Assembly (NCBI RefSeq): GCF_000231115.1
Contig: NW_006889835.1
Location: forward strand, 185,459 to 249,458
Source of the DNA: Vittaforma corneae ATCC 50505
Taxonomy: Eukaryota > Microsporidia > Nosematidae
Length of the DNA: 64,000 nucleotides
Reading direction: 5' to 3'
Shown here: positions 8,903 through 19,119 of the stretch, one piece after another
Layout of the letters: each line of letters opens with the position of its first letter
How positions within the stretch are numbered: position 1 is the stretch's first letter
Program-made: the position numbers and the translations under genes
Notes under the pieces: model-generated
Databases searched by the model: none
The model's input: the letters and a program-made list of their open reading frames with translations, nothing else
Told to the model about the DNA's origin: nothing

Positions 8903-11900
8903 TCATCTCTTTTTGGCATAAATTGAATGCCTTTCAATGTGCCCATTCCCCTTTGAATCTCTTTTTAATCTGTAGAAGTACTCTGTTCCTTCTCGGTTCA
9001 GAAGTTGTACAAATTCCTCGTCATGTGTAATCACAATCAGTTGGAAATCAGTCCTTTCTTTAATAATTAATGAGAGTGTCTGTGCTAAACTTTCAATATT
9101 TTCCCTATCTAAATTTGTTGTTGGCTCGTCAAGTGCTAGGACATTGCAGCCGCAGGAAAATGAGTCAGCTAATGCAATTCTAAATAGAATGCTAGCTATC
9201 ATCTTCTGGCCTGCCGAAGATCTACCCCTCATATCTAGCTCTACTCCACTCTTTACCATTACCATCCTGTAGTTATATGCCCTGGTTTCAGAACTCTCAG
9301 ATTTCAACTCAATATAATCAATATCGTTTCCTTTGTAAGTATTACTCCACAAATCTCTCAGTGTCTTATTCACCTCTTCAATCTTTGAACTGTGAAAATC
9401 TACAATTGCCTTATCAAGTCCATTAATGCACTTGTCCATATCATCTAGACCTAACTCAAGGGTCTTGATTTCTACTGCGCATGTAAGATAGTTCCTATTG
9501 GAATTGGCATATGCTTCCAACTCCTCGCCTAGGGCTCGAAGTGTATGTGCCAGCTGCTTTAATTCTCCTTTGATTACAGACTCAGAACTGCTCATTTTTA
9601 TTTTTTTATCCTCATACTGTGAATATTTGTCCTTTAGTTGGACATACCTGGTAGAATCGAAGCTTTTAAGCTCATTCTCGATACTAACAATTCTTTCTTT
9701 GGTCCTTCTTAACTTTATATTCTCCTCTATAACTAATAAGTTATACTTTGCCATTTCCAGCTCTTTTGTGAGCTTTATTATTTTATTCTTATGTTCCATT
9801 ATCTGAGACCTTATCTTTTCATATTCGTTGGTATCCTTTAATATTTCGACCTGTAGAATCTGCCGATTAAACATCACGGTCTCATCATAAAAGCTATTTG
9901 TAATAGATGCCTTTAGCACTGCTATCTCCTCCTTGGTCTGCCTGACTATTCGGTCTATCTGGGCTATCCTTTCATTCTTTATTTCAACATCCATTTTTCT
10001 TTTTATGTACCGTTTCTTTATCTTGTCTAGCTTATCTTCTTTGATGGAAATAGAGTTCTCAAGTGTTTTCAGGTTAACTACTTTAATACTCTTTAAATCT
10101 TCTATATACCTGTCACGTGTCTTAATATTTTCTCTGTTTTCTTTCTCTTGTTGGATAAGTTTTGACAGACACTCTTTCTGTTTGATTTCTTTGTTGTATA
10201 AGGAAAGTTCAGCTCTTTTCTGCTCTAAATGAGATTTTGAGCTGTTGAGATCCTCTTTGATTGATGCTATATCAACATCTTCTTGAATATTACTAAGTTC
10301 GTTTTCCATGGATTTTAGTTGGTCTTTTTTATTTTTAACATCTGCAAACTTCTGCTTTAGTCTGTCTAACTCGACCTGCCCTTCATGTATCTTCTTCTCG
10401 AGTATGCTTGCCATGTTGTCCATCGCATTCTCGAAATTACATTCTAGAAGCTCAGATATCAACTGCCTTATTCTCATTTTAGCACTATTTCTTTGTTCAA
10501 TCTCTGCATTCATCTTCTCATGTATCTTAACATTGTTCTTAAGAGTCTCCAGCTTCGCTTCAGTGGCCTTCACACGTTCCGGCAGTTTTTCAAGGAGGGT
10601 TTCCAGTCTAGTCTTGAAGCTCAGCATAGTTTCGTCCTTCATGCAGTTCTTACAGAGTGGGCAGATCTTGTTTTTATTGCCTATTTCCAAAAAGTTTTTA
10701 TAAATGGCATTGGCATACTTATTGTTTTCTATTTTATTTCTACCATCCTCAATTTCAGAAATGAGACTTTCCACGTTTTTCAATGGCTCTAATTTTAGAA
10801 TATCACTATTTTCTAACTGTTTCAATATTGCTATATCCTTGTTGATTAACTTGGAACTGTCTGTGTGAAATATTTCCTTAATTTTTGGGACTGCACAAGC
10901 ATCCACTGCAATATTGCCGTTATGTCTATTATTATATTGGTTTTCAACATCGATAACCTTATTTTCATACTTCTTTTCATCGAAAAAATTAATCTTTTCA
11001 AACAGAATCTTCATTTCAAGAAGTACCTTTGCATTTGAAACACCATTTTGTTCAGCTATAATCTTATTTTTCTGCTCCTCTGAGCTAACGTGCTTGCACT
11101 GGTCCATCAGCCTGTTCAAGGCGTCAGTCTTTTCCTCAATCTCTCTTTTCATATCACTAGCAGAATATTCTGCAGTTTCATTTTTCAACTTTTCAATAGA
11201 TTCAATAAGTAAGCTTCTTTTAAACGTTTTTTCAGATTGCCTAAATGCCTCATTCATTTTGTCTTGCTTAGCATTGACATCCTCTAGCAACTCATCGACG
11301 GTAGCCTCAAGCTCTAGCTGCTTGCCATAGTCTATGGCAATATCCGCAATCTCAATCTCAGGTCTTGGCTTCAAATCTTTATATCGATTTATGAACTCGC
11401 TCTTTTCACATGCTGTTTGTTCAAATATCTTTTGCTCATTTTTTTGAAGTATCAAAGCCTCTTTTTCCCTTTCTAGTTCTGCTTCTTTCTGTTTAATGTT
11501 GTCTTCAGCTACCTTAAATACCTCTAGAATCTTTCCAGACAGCTCAGGCTCTGCACATCCAAACTCACCCATAAGATTATCAATATTTTCCTTTCTTTCT
11601 GCCATTAGGTTACTTAGTGTATGCTCGTTGTTTTGAATCTTATTCAGCTTATCTTCATTCTTCTGTGACTCCTCCAATACTTTCAATCTATATTTTTCAA
11701 TTCTTGAGAACTCTTCTTCAATGTTACAGTTATCTAGATCCAGAAGCGTTTGTTCTAGTTCGTTAACTCTTTGGACAGCATATTCTTTGTCTGTAGCAGA
11801 TAGTATCTCATATGAAAAATTGCTTATGAATTTCATGCAGCTATCAAACTCGGCTTTCAATATCTTATAGTTCTGATCTAATTTTTCATAGATCACCAGC

Positions 11901-12676
11901 TCATTAGCAATAGATTTCATGTTTCGCTCAATTCTGGCTGTTTCATCGCCAAATGCTCTTAATTTTACATTTTTCTTCTCCATTTCCTCGTTGTATGACT
12001 CAATTTTCTTCAAAAGATCATCTCTTTTTAGTTTTTCTTTCAGGAAAAACGAGAGTTGCTGCGTCTTCAGTTTTAAATCTGCCGCTATCTCTTTTTTAGA
12101 AGCTTTTAATCCCAAAAGAGCCTTGTTGTATTTTGTGGAACTGAAAATATCGTCTAACTTTTTTTTCATAACAGTTGGGTCGCCAATAGGCCAGATACTC
12201 TCATCCTGATGACAGAAGATTACATTTTCAAGGATTGAGTAGCTTACTCCCAGATGCTCTGGAACATCTTTATCAATATCTCCGAGCTTAGTTGTTATTA
12301 AAACCTCTCTGCCATTTAGTTCTCTACTCAGTGAGCACTCCAAAGTCTTCTGTTCAGCTCTTGCTTTTCTTGTTGATGATTGCATCGATCTACTGCATAG
12401 CAATACCTCATTTTTGTTATTTCTAAACTCAAGCCTCACTTCAGCCTTGATATCAATTTCTTTAGCAATCTTAGGATCATATATAAACGCACCGCCCCGG
12501 CTATTAGGTGGCATATCACCCGTGGTGATATATTTCAAGCATTCAATAACAGTGGTTTTTCCTGTGCCGTTTGCTCCAACAATGAGTGTTAGTGGTGTAT
12601 AAAACTCCAGCACATTTTTTTCTCTTGGATCGAATGATCTTATTCCCTGGATCATAAGTTTATCTAGCTTTGACAT
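8903..12676 (-). CDS. RAD50: DNA repair ATPase Rad50
   Basis: Coiled-coil ATPase of the Mre11-Rad50 complex, which detects, tethers and trims double-strand breaks. It is 1257 aa (yeast 1312) and uninterrupted. The N-terminal ATPase half has Walker A GANGTGKTT near residue 35 and a Q-loop (FCHQDES) near residue 150. Long coiled coils flank a zinc hook with CPLC near residue 670, where two Rad50 molecules dimerise. The C-terminal half has a signature region (GRSSAGQKMIAS) and Walker B VLALDEPTTNLD, then ITHDEEF. The start is the ATG that begins MSKLDKLMIQGIRSF, with CCC four bases upstream; further in-frame ATGs upstream give a leader unlike any Rad50. It is divergent with SPN1 across 219 bp. 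Confidence 0.96.
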   Translation of the reverse strand: MSKLDKLMIQGIRSFDPREKNVLEFYTPLTLIVGANGTGKTTVIECLKYITTGDMPPNSRGGAFIYDPKIAKEIDIKAEVRLEFRNNKNEVLLCSRSMQSSTRKARAEQKTLECSLSRELNGREVLITTKLGDIDKDVPEHLGVSYSILENVIFCHQDESIWPIGDPTVMKKKLDDIFSSTKYNKALLGLKASKKEIAADLKLKTQQLSFFLKEKLKRDDLLKKIESYNEEMEKKNVKLRAFGDETARIERNMKSIANELVIYEKLDQNYKILKAEFDSCMKFISNFSYEILSATDKEYAVQRVNELEQTLLDLDNCNIEEEFSRIEKYRLKVLEESQKNEDKLNKIQNNEHTLSNLMAERKENIDNLMGEFGCAEPELSGKILEVFKVAEDNIKQKEAELEREKEALILQKNEQKIFEQTACEKSEFINRYKDLKPRPEIEIADIAIDYGKQLELEATVDELLEDVNAKQDKMNEAFRQSEKTFKRSLLIESIEKLKNETAEYSASDMKREIEEKTDALNRLMDQCKHVSSEEQKNKIIAEQNGVSNAKVLLEMKILFEKINFFDEKKYENKVIDVENQYNNRHNGNIAVDACAVPKIKEIFHTDSSKLINKDIAILKQLENSDILKLEPLKNVESLISEIEDGRNKIENNKYANAIYKNFLEIGNKNKICPLCKNCMKDETMLSFKTRLETLLEKLPERVKATEAKLETLKNNVKIHEKMNAEIEQRNSAKMRIRQLISELLECNFENAMDNMASILEKKIHEGQVELDRLKQKFADVKNKKDQLKSMENELSNIQEDVDIASIKEDLNSSKSHLEQKRAELSLYNKEIKQKECLSKLIQQEKENRENIKTRDRYIEDLKSIKVVNLKTLENSISIKEDKLDKIKKRYIKRKMDVEIKNERIAQIDRIVRQTKEEIAVLKASITNSFYDETVMFNRQILQVEILKDTNEYEKIRSQIMEHKNKIIKLTKELEMAKYNLLVIEENIKLRRTKERIVSIENELKSFDSTRYVQLKDKYSQYEDKKIKMSSSESVIKGELKQLAHTLRALGEELEAYANSNRNYLTCAVEIKTLELGLDDMDKCINGLDKAIVDFHSSKIEEVNKTLRDLWSNTYKGNDIDYIELKSESSETRAYNYRMVMVKSGVELDMRGRSSAGQKMIASILFRIALADSFSCGCNVLALDEPTTNLDRENIESLAQTLSLIIKERTDFQLIVITHDEEFVQLLNREGTEYFYRLKRDSKGNGHIERHSIYAKKR

Positions 12677-12895
12677 AATGGGTTTGAACTTTTGAAAGTA
12701 AAAGAACACTGTTTTAGTTTTCTTGTTAAAAAGATTAGAATATGTGTGTTTATGTTTATTTATTCGCATTGTCCAGCCAGTAGCTTTCTGTGGCAATTTT
12801 TCTATATTTTGTAGATTACAATTATCTGTTTTTATAGTATTTTTGCCCTGGAACATTATTGCTTTGAACAAGCATGTCTTTTTCTTCGCCCTGGC

Positions 12896-13579
12896 ATGGA
12901 GGATGGAAAAGATGTGAACAGGAACCGAACTAGAAGAATTGTTATGGTAGATTCTGATGAGGAAAATGCAATAAATAATACTCATGAAGTAATCCAAACA
13001 CAAAACAATACACAAAGCCAAGCTGGTGAAGCGCAAATTCAAGAAATCCAAAGCAGTAATGAAGCACAAGCCAAGTTACAGAGCTATAGTCAGAATAACA
13101 ATGATGCACAGAAAAAGAAAAAAGCAAAAATAGCACTGTCATTAAAAACAGAGGATATTGAAAAGTATTGCTATGATGTTATAACTGAAATGAAGGACTT
13201 CTACAAAAAAGATTTAGATCTTAATTCTGAGTCTAAGCCAGCACATTACAAAATAGACAACATTGAACATATTTGCTCTAAGATTATCAAAAGGGGTGTT
13301 CAGGAGATCTTTGTAAAGATGGGAATACTGAAAGAATTGAAGGTGTGGTTAGAACCATTGCCTGACAACTCACTACCAAATCAGAAAATCAAAAGAGCAA
13401 TCATGGATCTTTTAATTAACTTAAGGGTCTCAAAAGCAGATTTACTCAGCAGTGGGATAGGCAAGATTGTGCATTTCTATTCAAAAAACTCAAGAGAAGC
13501 CTTGGACATTAGGAAAATGTCATTGAACGTAATCAAAAAGTGGAAATCGATGATTATAAAGGAAGAGATTGAACAGTAG
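12896..13579 (+). CDS. SPN1: Transcription elongation factor Spn1/Iws1
   Basis: Nuclear partner of Spt6 that acts with RNA polymerase II in transcription elongation and mRNA export, 227 aa. Residues 1-80 are a disordered Gln/Asn-rich tail. The conserved TFIIS N-terminal-like helical domain follows, with the family hallmarks LKVWLEPLPDNSLPN, IKRAIMDLLINL, and SGIGKIVHFYSKN then WKSMI near the end. The acidic N-terminal extension is much shorter than in yeast Spn1 (410 aa), but the core is complete. CCC lies 5 nt before the start. Confidence 0.93.
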   Translation: MEDGKDVNRNRTRRIVMVDSDEENAINNTHEVIQTQNNTQSQAGEAQIQEIQSSNEAQAKLQSYSQNNNDAQKKKKAKIALSLKTEDIEKYCYDVITEMKDFYKKDLDLNSESKPAHYKIDNIEHICSKIIKRGVQEIFVKMGILKELKVWLEPLPDNSLPNQKIKRAIMDLLINLRVSKADLLSSGIGKIVHFYSKNSREALDIRKMSLNVIKKWKSMIIKEEIEQ

Positions 13580-13707
13580 CAAATCAATGTTATACGGTAC
13601 TATGGTATATTGTATCAAGATATTAATATTGGTTTTTAATTCTTAACTGTCACATGTTTCATTTTGACAGGGGCAGTAAAATTAAATGAACTGTGAAGCC
13701 TTCTGTT

Positions 13708-13917
13708 ATGAAAATATACAATATTTCATTGATCATGGCTTTTGTATCCATTGTTTACACAGTAGGTGAAGTAATGTACTACGATTCAGCTCATGGAACA
13801 TTTCCAAGGGAGTCTGCACCAAGCTATGGGTATTACGGTGGCCATCCATTTGCCGCTTATCTAAGTTTATTTTTGTTTGGACATGATAACGTTAGGAACT
13901 ATAGCTTTAGACATTAA
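13708..13917 (+). CDS. Small secreted Tyr/Gly-rich protein
   Basis: A 69-aa ORF with a clear hydrophobic N-terminus (ISLIMAFVSIVYTVGEV, about residues 5-21) that could be a signal peptide or single anchor. The remainder is rich in Tyr, Gly, Pro and His (PSYGYYGGHPF), followed by a second hydrophobic run (AAYLSLFLFG). No CCC lies directly upstream, as for several other secreted genes here. The short length makes the call uncertain. Spore-wall, polar-tube or effector roles are possible; none is supported by sequence alone. Confidence 0.45.
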   Translation: MKIYNISLIMAFVSIVYTVGEVMYYDSAHGTFPRESAPSYGYYGGHPFAAYLSLFLFGHDNVRNYSFRH

Positions 13918-14569
13918 AATCAAATTATTTATGTGATTTCTAATGGCTTGTTTTGTTTTAGTCTCGTGTGGAGGCAATGTAATACTGTTTAGGGTCCTCC
14001 TATATACGACTGTTTGGCAAGGACAGTTTTTCTTTATTGGACTTAGGCTATAACAAAAACTTTCAAATAAAACAGTGTGAAATAGATCATTGCATTGCAT
14101 ATAGCAATGGTTCTGAGATGGATTTTTAATTATTTGATTTTCTGTCTTAGCACACTTCTCTTGAAAATGGCAAGTTCTTACCGCTAAAACTCCCAGTATT
14201 TACATAAGAATATGCAAAACTTTCCCACAAGTGTCCATGGCTCAGTCAATACTAACATTCAAAGTGGCAATTGCTTTTATTAGAATAGCATTCGTTGTGA
14301 ATACTATTTGATGGTTTATGGGTAGGACTGGAAAATATTTCAATCATTTAATATTTCCACTCATTTGTTTGTTGTTGTCATTATAAAAAGGAACTAAGGA
14401 TTCTAAACACGTCTCTTAAGGAGTGTACATAATTGATCATCCCTACTAATGCATTAAATGAGATTGGCAGCCAGAAGCTTTCTTGATCTTGTTGGAATGC
14501 TATCAGTATGGCATCGTGCAATATTTTCTTTTCTATATTTGTTGCACAAGTGTAAACACCCCAAGTGTC
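13918..14569. other. Intergenic, no gene seen
   Basis: About 650 bp without a convincing coding region on either strand. The open frames present overlap the neighbouring genes antisense and show no protein-like composition. It holds the promoter of the LRR gene, including CCCC at 14559-14562, eight bases before its ATG. Confidence 0.5.
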
Positions 14570-15400
14570 ATGTCTGATAGCTTTCATACACCATCTAAAA
14601 TTGTGCCTAGTCTCATTGAAGATGAAGATGGCACCTTTACAGAATTTATAAATCGCAGTGCTACTAATAGAATGATTGATGCACATCTTGAAGCTTCAGG
14701 ATCGATCAACTTGCCAGAATATCAAACCCACAAGTATAAGATTCGTGAACTTATTGCATTATGTATTTTTAACGGGAGCTCGGCAAACTTGTTGTCAACA
14801 GTTAGTCCAAGAGTCAGTGAAAAATTTAAGAAGATGAATTTAACACTGCCCAGAAAACCTTCGCTCTCAGGAGTTTTTGAAATAGTTAATCTAAGCAATC
14901 TACGATTTAAGCATGTGCCTTTAGCGAGTTTAAAGTTCCTAAATGACCACTTTAGGATGAAAATTTTGAATTTATCATCAACAAATGTTAATGTTGCTCA
15001 GTTGAATGGTGCCAACCTTAATAATGTAGAGGCCTTGTTTCTGGAGAATATCGGATTAACAACGTTTCCCCGCTTGCTCAGCTTCAGCATTCTTAGAGTT
15101 CTCGACCTAAGCAACAATAATATCACAAAACTAGAACCTGAAGGCTATTTCGATAAAAAGGCGAAAAAATATGGAGAATTACCACATCTGGAATTTTTGT
15201 ATTTATACAACAATCCTATTAAACGTACAGATATTAGTTCGGAATTTGCTAGGATATTTGTCTACGATGCTGATATTATATTAGACGAATCATCTCTGTC
15301 GATAAGCGAGCTACGTCTGAACAAGAGAGGAGGCTCGAGAAAAAGACCTATTGGATTAGTCTCAGAAGACGAAGACCAACCATCAGGAACTAATACGTGA
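14570..15400 (+). CDS. Leucine-rich-repeat protein
   Basis: A 276-aa protein with a short LRR array: LNLSSTNV, VEALFLENIGL, LRVLDLSNNNI and LEFLYLYNNPI, at about residues 128-220, ending in a typical LRR cap (YNNPI then a short helix). The N-terminal 110 residues and the basic/acidic tail (NKRGGSRKRP, then EDEDQP) are not LRR. No signal peptide. The start has CCCC upstream. LRR arrays mediate protein contacts; the partner is unknown. U2A' and Sds22 were considered, but the repeats are too few and too irregular to choose. Confidence 0.75.
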   Translation: MSDSFHTPSKIVPSLIEDEDGTFTEFINRSATNRMIDAHLEASGSINLPEYQTHKYKIRELIALCIFNGSSANLLSTVSPRVSEKFKKMNLTLPRKPSLSGVFEIVNLSNLRFKHVPLASLKFLNDHFRMKILNLSSTNVNVAQLNGANLNNVEALFLENIGLTTFPRLLSFSILRVLDLSNNNITKLEPEGYFDKKAKKYGELPHLEFLYLYNNPIKRTDISSEFARIFVYDADIILDESSLSISELRLNKRGGSRKRPIGLVSEDEDQPSGTNT

Positions 15401-15531
15401 GTAAATCAGTTTAGAAAGCCTTTTAGTTTTGATATTTAGAAAAGATTATTCCATTGTAAATACCTTCAATAATTTTGCATAAACCTAATTCCAAAATAAA
15501 TGTTAAAAACAATACCTATTTAAACGCTAAT

Positions 15532-18500
15532 TTAATTTTTGAGTTTTAGACTTAAAATCTTGCTGGTAAGATCTGCTGGACACCTGTACACGCCAAACAA
15601 CGACTCGCTCCTTGAGAAGAACTGTGGCTTCAGGCTGACAACAAGGAACTGGTCAGACGAACTGAAGATGTACCTAGAAAGGCTTTCAACATTGACCTTG
15701 TCTAGTGCCGAATCAACCTCGTCAAATATGTAAAATGGGGGTCTTCGATACTTACTCAAAGCAAAAATAAAAGAGAGAAGAGCTATGGACTTTTCACCTC
15801 CACTCAACTCGTGGAATGGAACAAATCTCTTTGAGGGTGGCATCAAGTAGTATTTTACATTGTTTGCAAAAGGATCTCCCTCATATACAAGATAGGAATT
15901 GGCTTCAGACTCTCCTGTCTCAACCCTGGTCAGTTCCCTGTAGATTTCAGATATCTCCTGCGAAATAACAGCGAAGCATCTGCTAAACGCATCCATTCTT
16001 CGTCTTTTAATTTCCTGGAACTGCCTTTTAGCTTCTAACAGCTCTTCTTTTGCTATTTCATATTCTCTGTTCAACCTTGAAAATTTAGTTTGAAGCGAGG
16101 AGTCTGAGGAAGAAAAAGACGGGGTATTTTGGGAAATTAGCTGGTTTATTTCCTCCAGTTTACTCTTTAACTGTGTAACATTTTCCTCAACAGCAGGATC
16201 AATTGAATCACTTTCAATCTTTAGATTAGACTCCAATTCTGCATACTTGATCAAATCTTTAAGATCCTCCTCTACTCTTGCAAGATGCAGTTGGTGACTC
16301 AAAATACTGTTATTCAGTTGGTTTCTCTTCTCAGAAAATGTCCTTAACAGCTGGTTCTGTGTCTTTAATCTTTCTTTTACATTCTCAAGATTGGTATACA
16401 GTTGATTAAGTTGATTTTCAAGGACATTTAGGTCCTTCTTATCTGCATCATTCCATGATACAGCAGCATTTGTAGTTAATTCTTCATTAACCAAATTGAT
16501 TTTATCCTTCAATGTTTCTATTCTTATTAAAAGCTCCTGTCTGCGATAATCTTGCCTTATTCTTTCCTTATATTCTGAAAGGCTATTCAATCCTATTGTT
16601 CTGAGCAGATTACCAAAGACTGTCTTCTCTATTTGCTTCTTTGCTTCCTTTATTAATCTCTGATTGCTTTCAAAATCTGACAAGGATTCTTCCAAAAATA
16701 ATAGCTCTCTTTGATAAGGCTCGGCATCAAGCTCGCTCAGCATTGATATTTCAATATTTTCTACTTTAATGCCATCTTTCTTCTGTTTCAGTTCATCAAT
16801 CTTCATTTTTACCGTTGAAACATCAGAAAATGCCTCTTTTCTGTCTTTGTTTATTTTGATATCGTCAAGTATTGATTTCCTCTTGACTAGTAATTGGTCA
16901 ATAATGTCATCCTCAAACTTATTTACTGTTGCTTTTCCACCTGTAATTAGACCAGCAGGAGAAAACAGTACGCCATCCAGCGTGCAAATGTTGCCTGGAT
17001 ACTTTTGAGTATAAAGAGTATGCTTGGCCAGATCAATACTATCAACAATCAGGGAATTCTTAAATATAAAACCTATGATATTCTCATATTCAGGAGCATA
17101 TCTAATGCAGTTTCTTGCAAGATAATCCTTAAATTCAGGAGAACCAAAGCTCTTTATATTTTCACTATTCTCCTTGTCATCACTGATAATACCCTTAACT
17201 CTATTAAGAGGAAGAAATGTGAGTTTGCAGGCCCTTGTTTCTTTAATATATCTCAAGCAGTCTAAAGCTGTCTTTTCATTATCAACAATAACAGACTGGT
17301 CATGTCTTGATAGCAAAACACCAACGGACAGCTCATATTTCTTCTGAATAGGCTGTATTAAATCTATTACTCTTCCATGAACACCTGAAAATATTGTTTT
17401 TAGACTCTCGATAGTGCTCCTAATCATAGATCTTCTTGCTGCATCATTCTTCCGTGCTTTATTCAATAATATATCCCTCATAACATCATTCAGATCTCTA
17501 TTCAGCTTGTCTTCATCAGATATAATGCGCTCATAGGCATGAATCTTATTCTGAATTTGAGATTCTAAATGCTGTATTTCCTTCTCAATGGAGCACATCT
17601 TCTCTAGCTTTATTTTATTTTCCCTTTTCAATTTCACTATTCCTTGCTTTTATCTTAGATATTTTTGAATTAATCTGCTTAATTGTATTTTGAAGTTGAT
17701 CTCTTTTGTTAAGCTTATCAAAGTTCAAAAGTGTCATTTCTGACAATTGCTTTTCTAAGCCAGAGACCTTCTGGGAGTATTCTATTTCTTTTTCTTTTAA
17801 CACGTCCTCAAATCGACTGTGAGTTAAGATTTCTCCCTCAAATACAACATTTTCAGAAAATTCAATAGACGAAGGAATTTTTGCTAATTCCTCTTTTGTG
17901 CTTGTTAGATTATCAACCAATTCCTTTAACTCGGCAGTTTTAGCTTCAATATCAAATACCCTTTTCTTAGTCTGCCTACTCCTTTCAAAAGTTAATTCCG
18001 TTTCCTTCTCGAAATACTCCTTTTGAAGTTTTGCTGTCTCACTTCTTGTTTTATTCACTGTACTAAATATTTCATTGTACTTTTCATTCTCCTTCATCTG
18101 CTCTAATGACTTTATTGTTTCTTTAATCCTATCTACTTCTATTTTTTTGCTTTTAATCTCAGCCTCATAAATTTTTCTCTGGACTAGATCCTTTTGGTTA
18201 ATTAAGGATTCAAACGTCTTTTCCTTGTCCTTAACTTCTTTTATTTCTTTCATCATTTCCAAGCAATCCTTCCTCTTCTCGTATTTCAGGCTCAGACTCT
18301 TGTTCATAACAGATATTTTTTCACTAAGAACATTATATTCCTCAGCATAGGCGTCGCTTCCGCACACATTCTCAATCATTTTCAGCAGATCAACATCACT
18401 CTTAATAACATCTCCCTGATAAATAACAAAGTTCTTAACTTTGCTAAGAATGTTGAGCTGCTCTAACTCCTGGTTGTATTGTCTCTGTGTTACTTTATTC

Positions 18501-18865
18501 CCATTCACAAAATATTTACAGTTAGTAGAATGATAAATATCCTGGTTTAAATTAGCACTGTCAAGAATGGCTGAGTCGTTGGCGTTGCTATTAGCACCGT
18601 CTTTGTATATTCTTCTTTCAAATATCATTGAATTAATATAAATTTTCACGCTAGCTTCTGTTGAATTATACTCTACCAAATTCTTCAGATGCTTGACTCT
18701 TAAGTAGCTATTAGGTACGTTCAAGACAAAAGAAATTGCGTCCAGTATATTGCTTTTTCCAGAACCGTTTGGCCCAATAATACAGCTAAACCGATCGAGA
18801 GGTCCTAATAAATGTGTTCCCTTATACGATTTAAAGTTTGTTATTTCAAGTCTATCGAGAATCAT
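15532..18865 (-). CDS. SMC1: Cohesin subunit Smc1 (frame broken once)
   Basis: Cohesin ATPase that holds sister chromatids together, about 1111 aa across the break (yeast 1225). N-terminal part: NFKSYKG, Walker A GPNGSGKS, a LERXX-like FERRIY, and NFVIYQGDVIKSD, typical of Smc1. The middle has coiled coil and a hinge (SGVHGRVIDL, ICTLDGVLFSPAGLITGG). The C-terminus has LSGGEKSIALLSF and the Walker B FYIFDEVDSALD. The frame is lost once in the first coiled coil near 17615-17650, within a purine run (GAAAAGGGAAAATAAAA); a +1 step reconnects both halves. The rest is clean, so a sequencing error is likely. CCC-TC-ATG supports the start. Confidence 0.92.
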
Positions 18866-18892
18866 GAGGGTTGCTAAAAATTTGCATAAACA

Positions 18893-19075
18893 TTAAATAC
18901 GTATATTTTTGCAATTCAGGCAATAGGCTTGTTTAAAGACTGCTGAATATTTGAGATTCTTGACAGTTTTTGCTATAACTTTTAAGAAAACTCCGTCTTT
19001 ATATCGTACAATGGCCCTCTTGTGATAGAAACAATCAAATAGACCGGGTTTATTAAATATTAAAAATGTTGGCAT
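18893..19075 (-). CDS. Possible small protein
   Basis: A 60-aa ORF on the same strand as its neighbours, filling the gap between SMC1 and the PIP kinase gene. It is Lys-rich with one CLNC pair near the end. No family recognised and no CCC before the ATG. It may be real, but a chance ORF of this size is common in A+T-rich DNA. Confidence 0.25.
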   Translation of the reverse strand: MPTFLIFNKPGLFDCFYHKRAIVRYKDGVFLKVIAKTVKNLKYSAVFKQAYCLNCKNIRI

Positions 19076-19119
19076 GATACGTATGCAATAGGATAACGAA
19101 AGTACATTTAAAATATCTT

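Noticed and set aside
8903..13069. Longer RAD50 start giving a 131-residue leader
   Set aside because: The leader is hydrophobic and unlike Rad50; the MSKLDKL start has CCC directly upstream.
14381..14686. A minus-strand frame overlapping the LRR gene start
   Set aside because: It is antisense to a gene with a clear CCCC start signal and shows no protein-like pattern.
15532..18865. SMC1 as two genes or an Smc3
   Set aside because: Both halves align to Smc1 in order with one short overlap, and the N-terminal half has Smc1-type motifs rather than Smc3-type.
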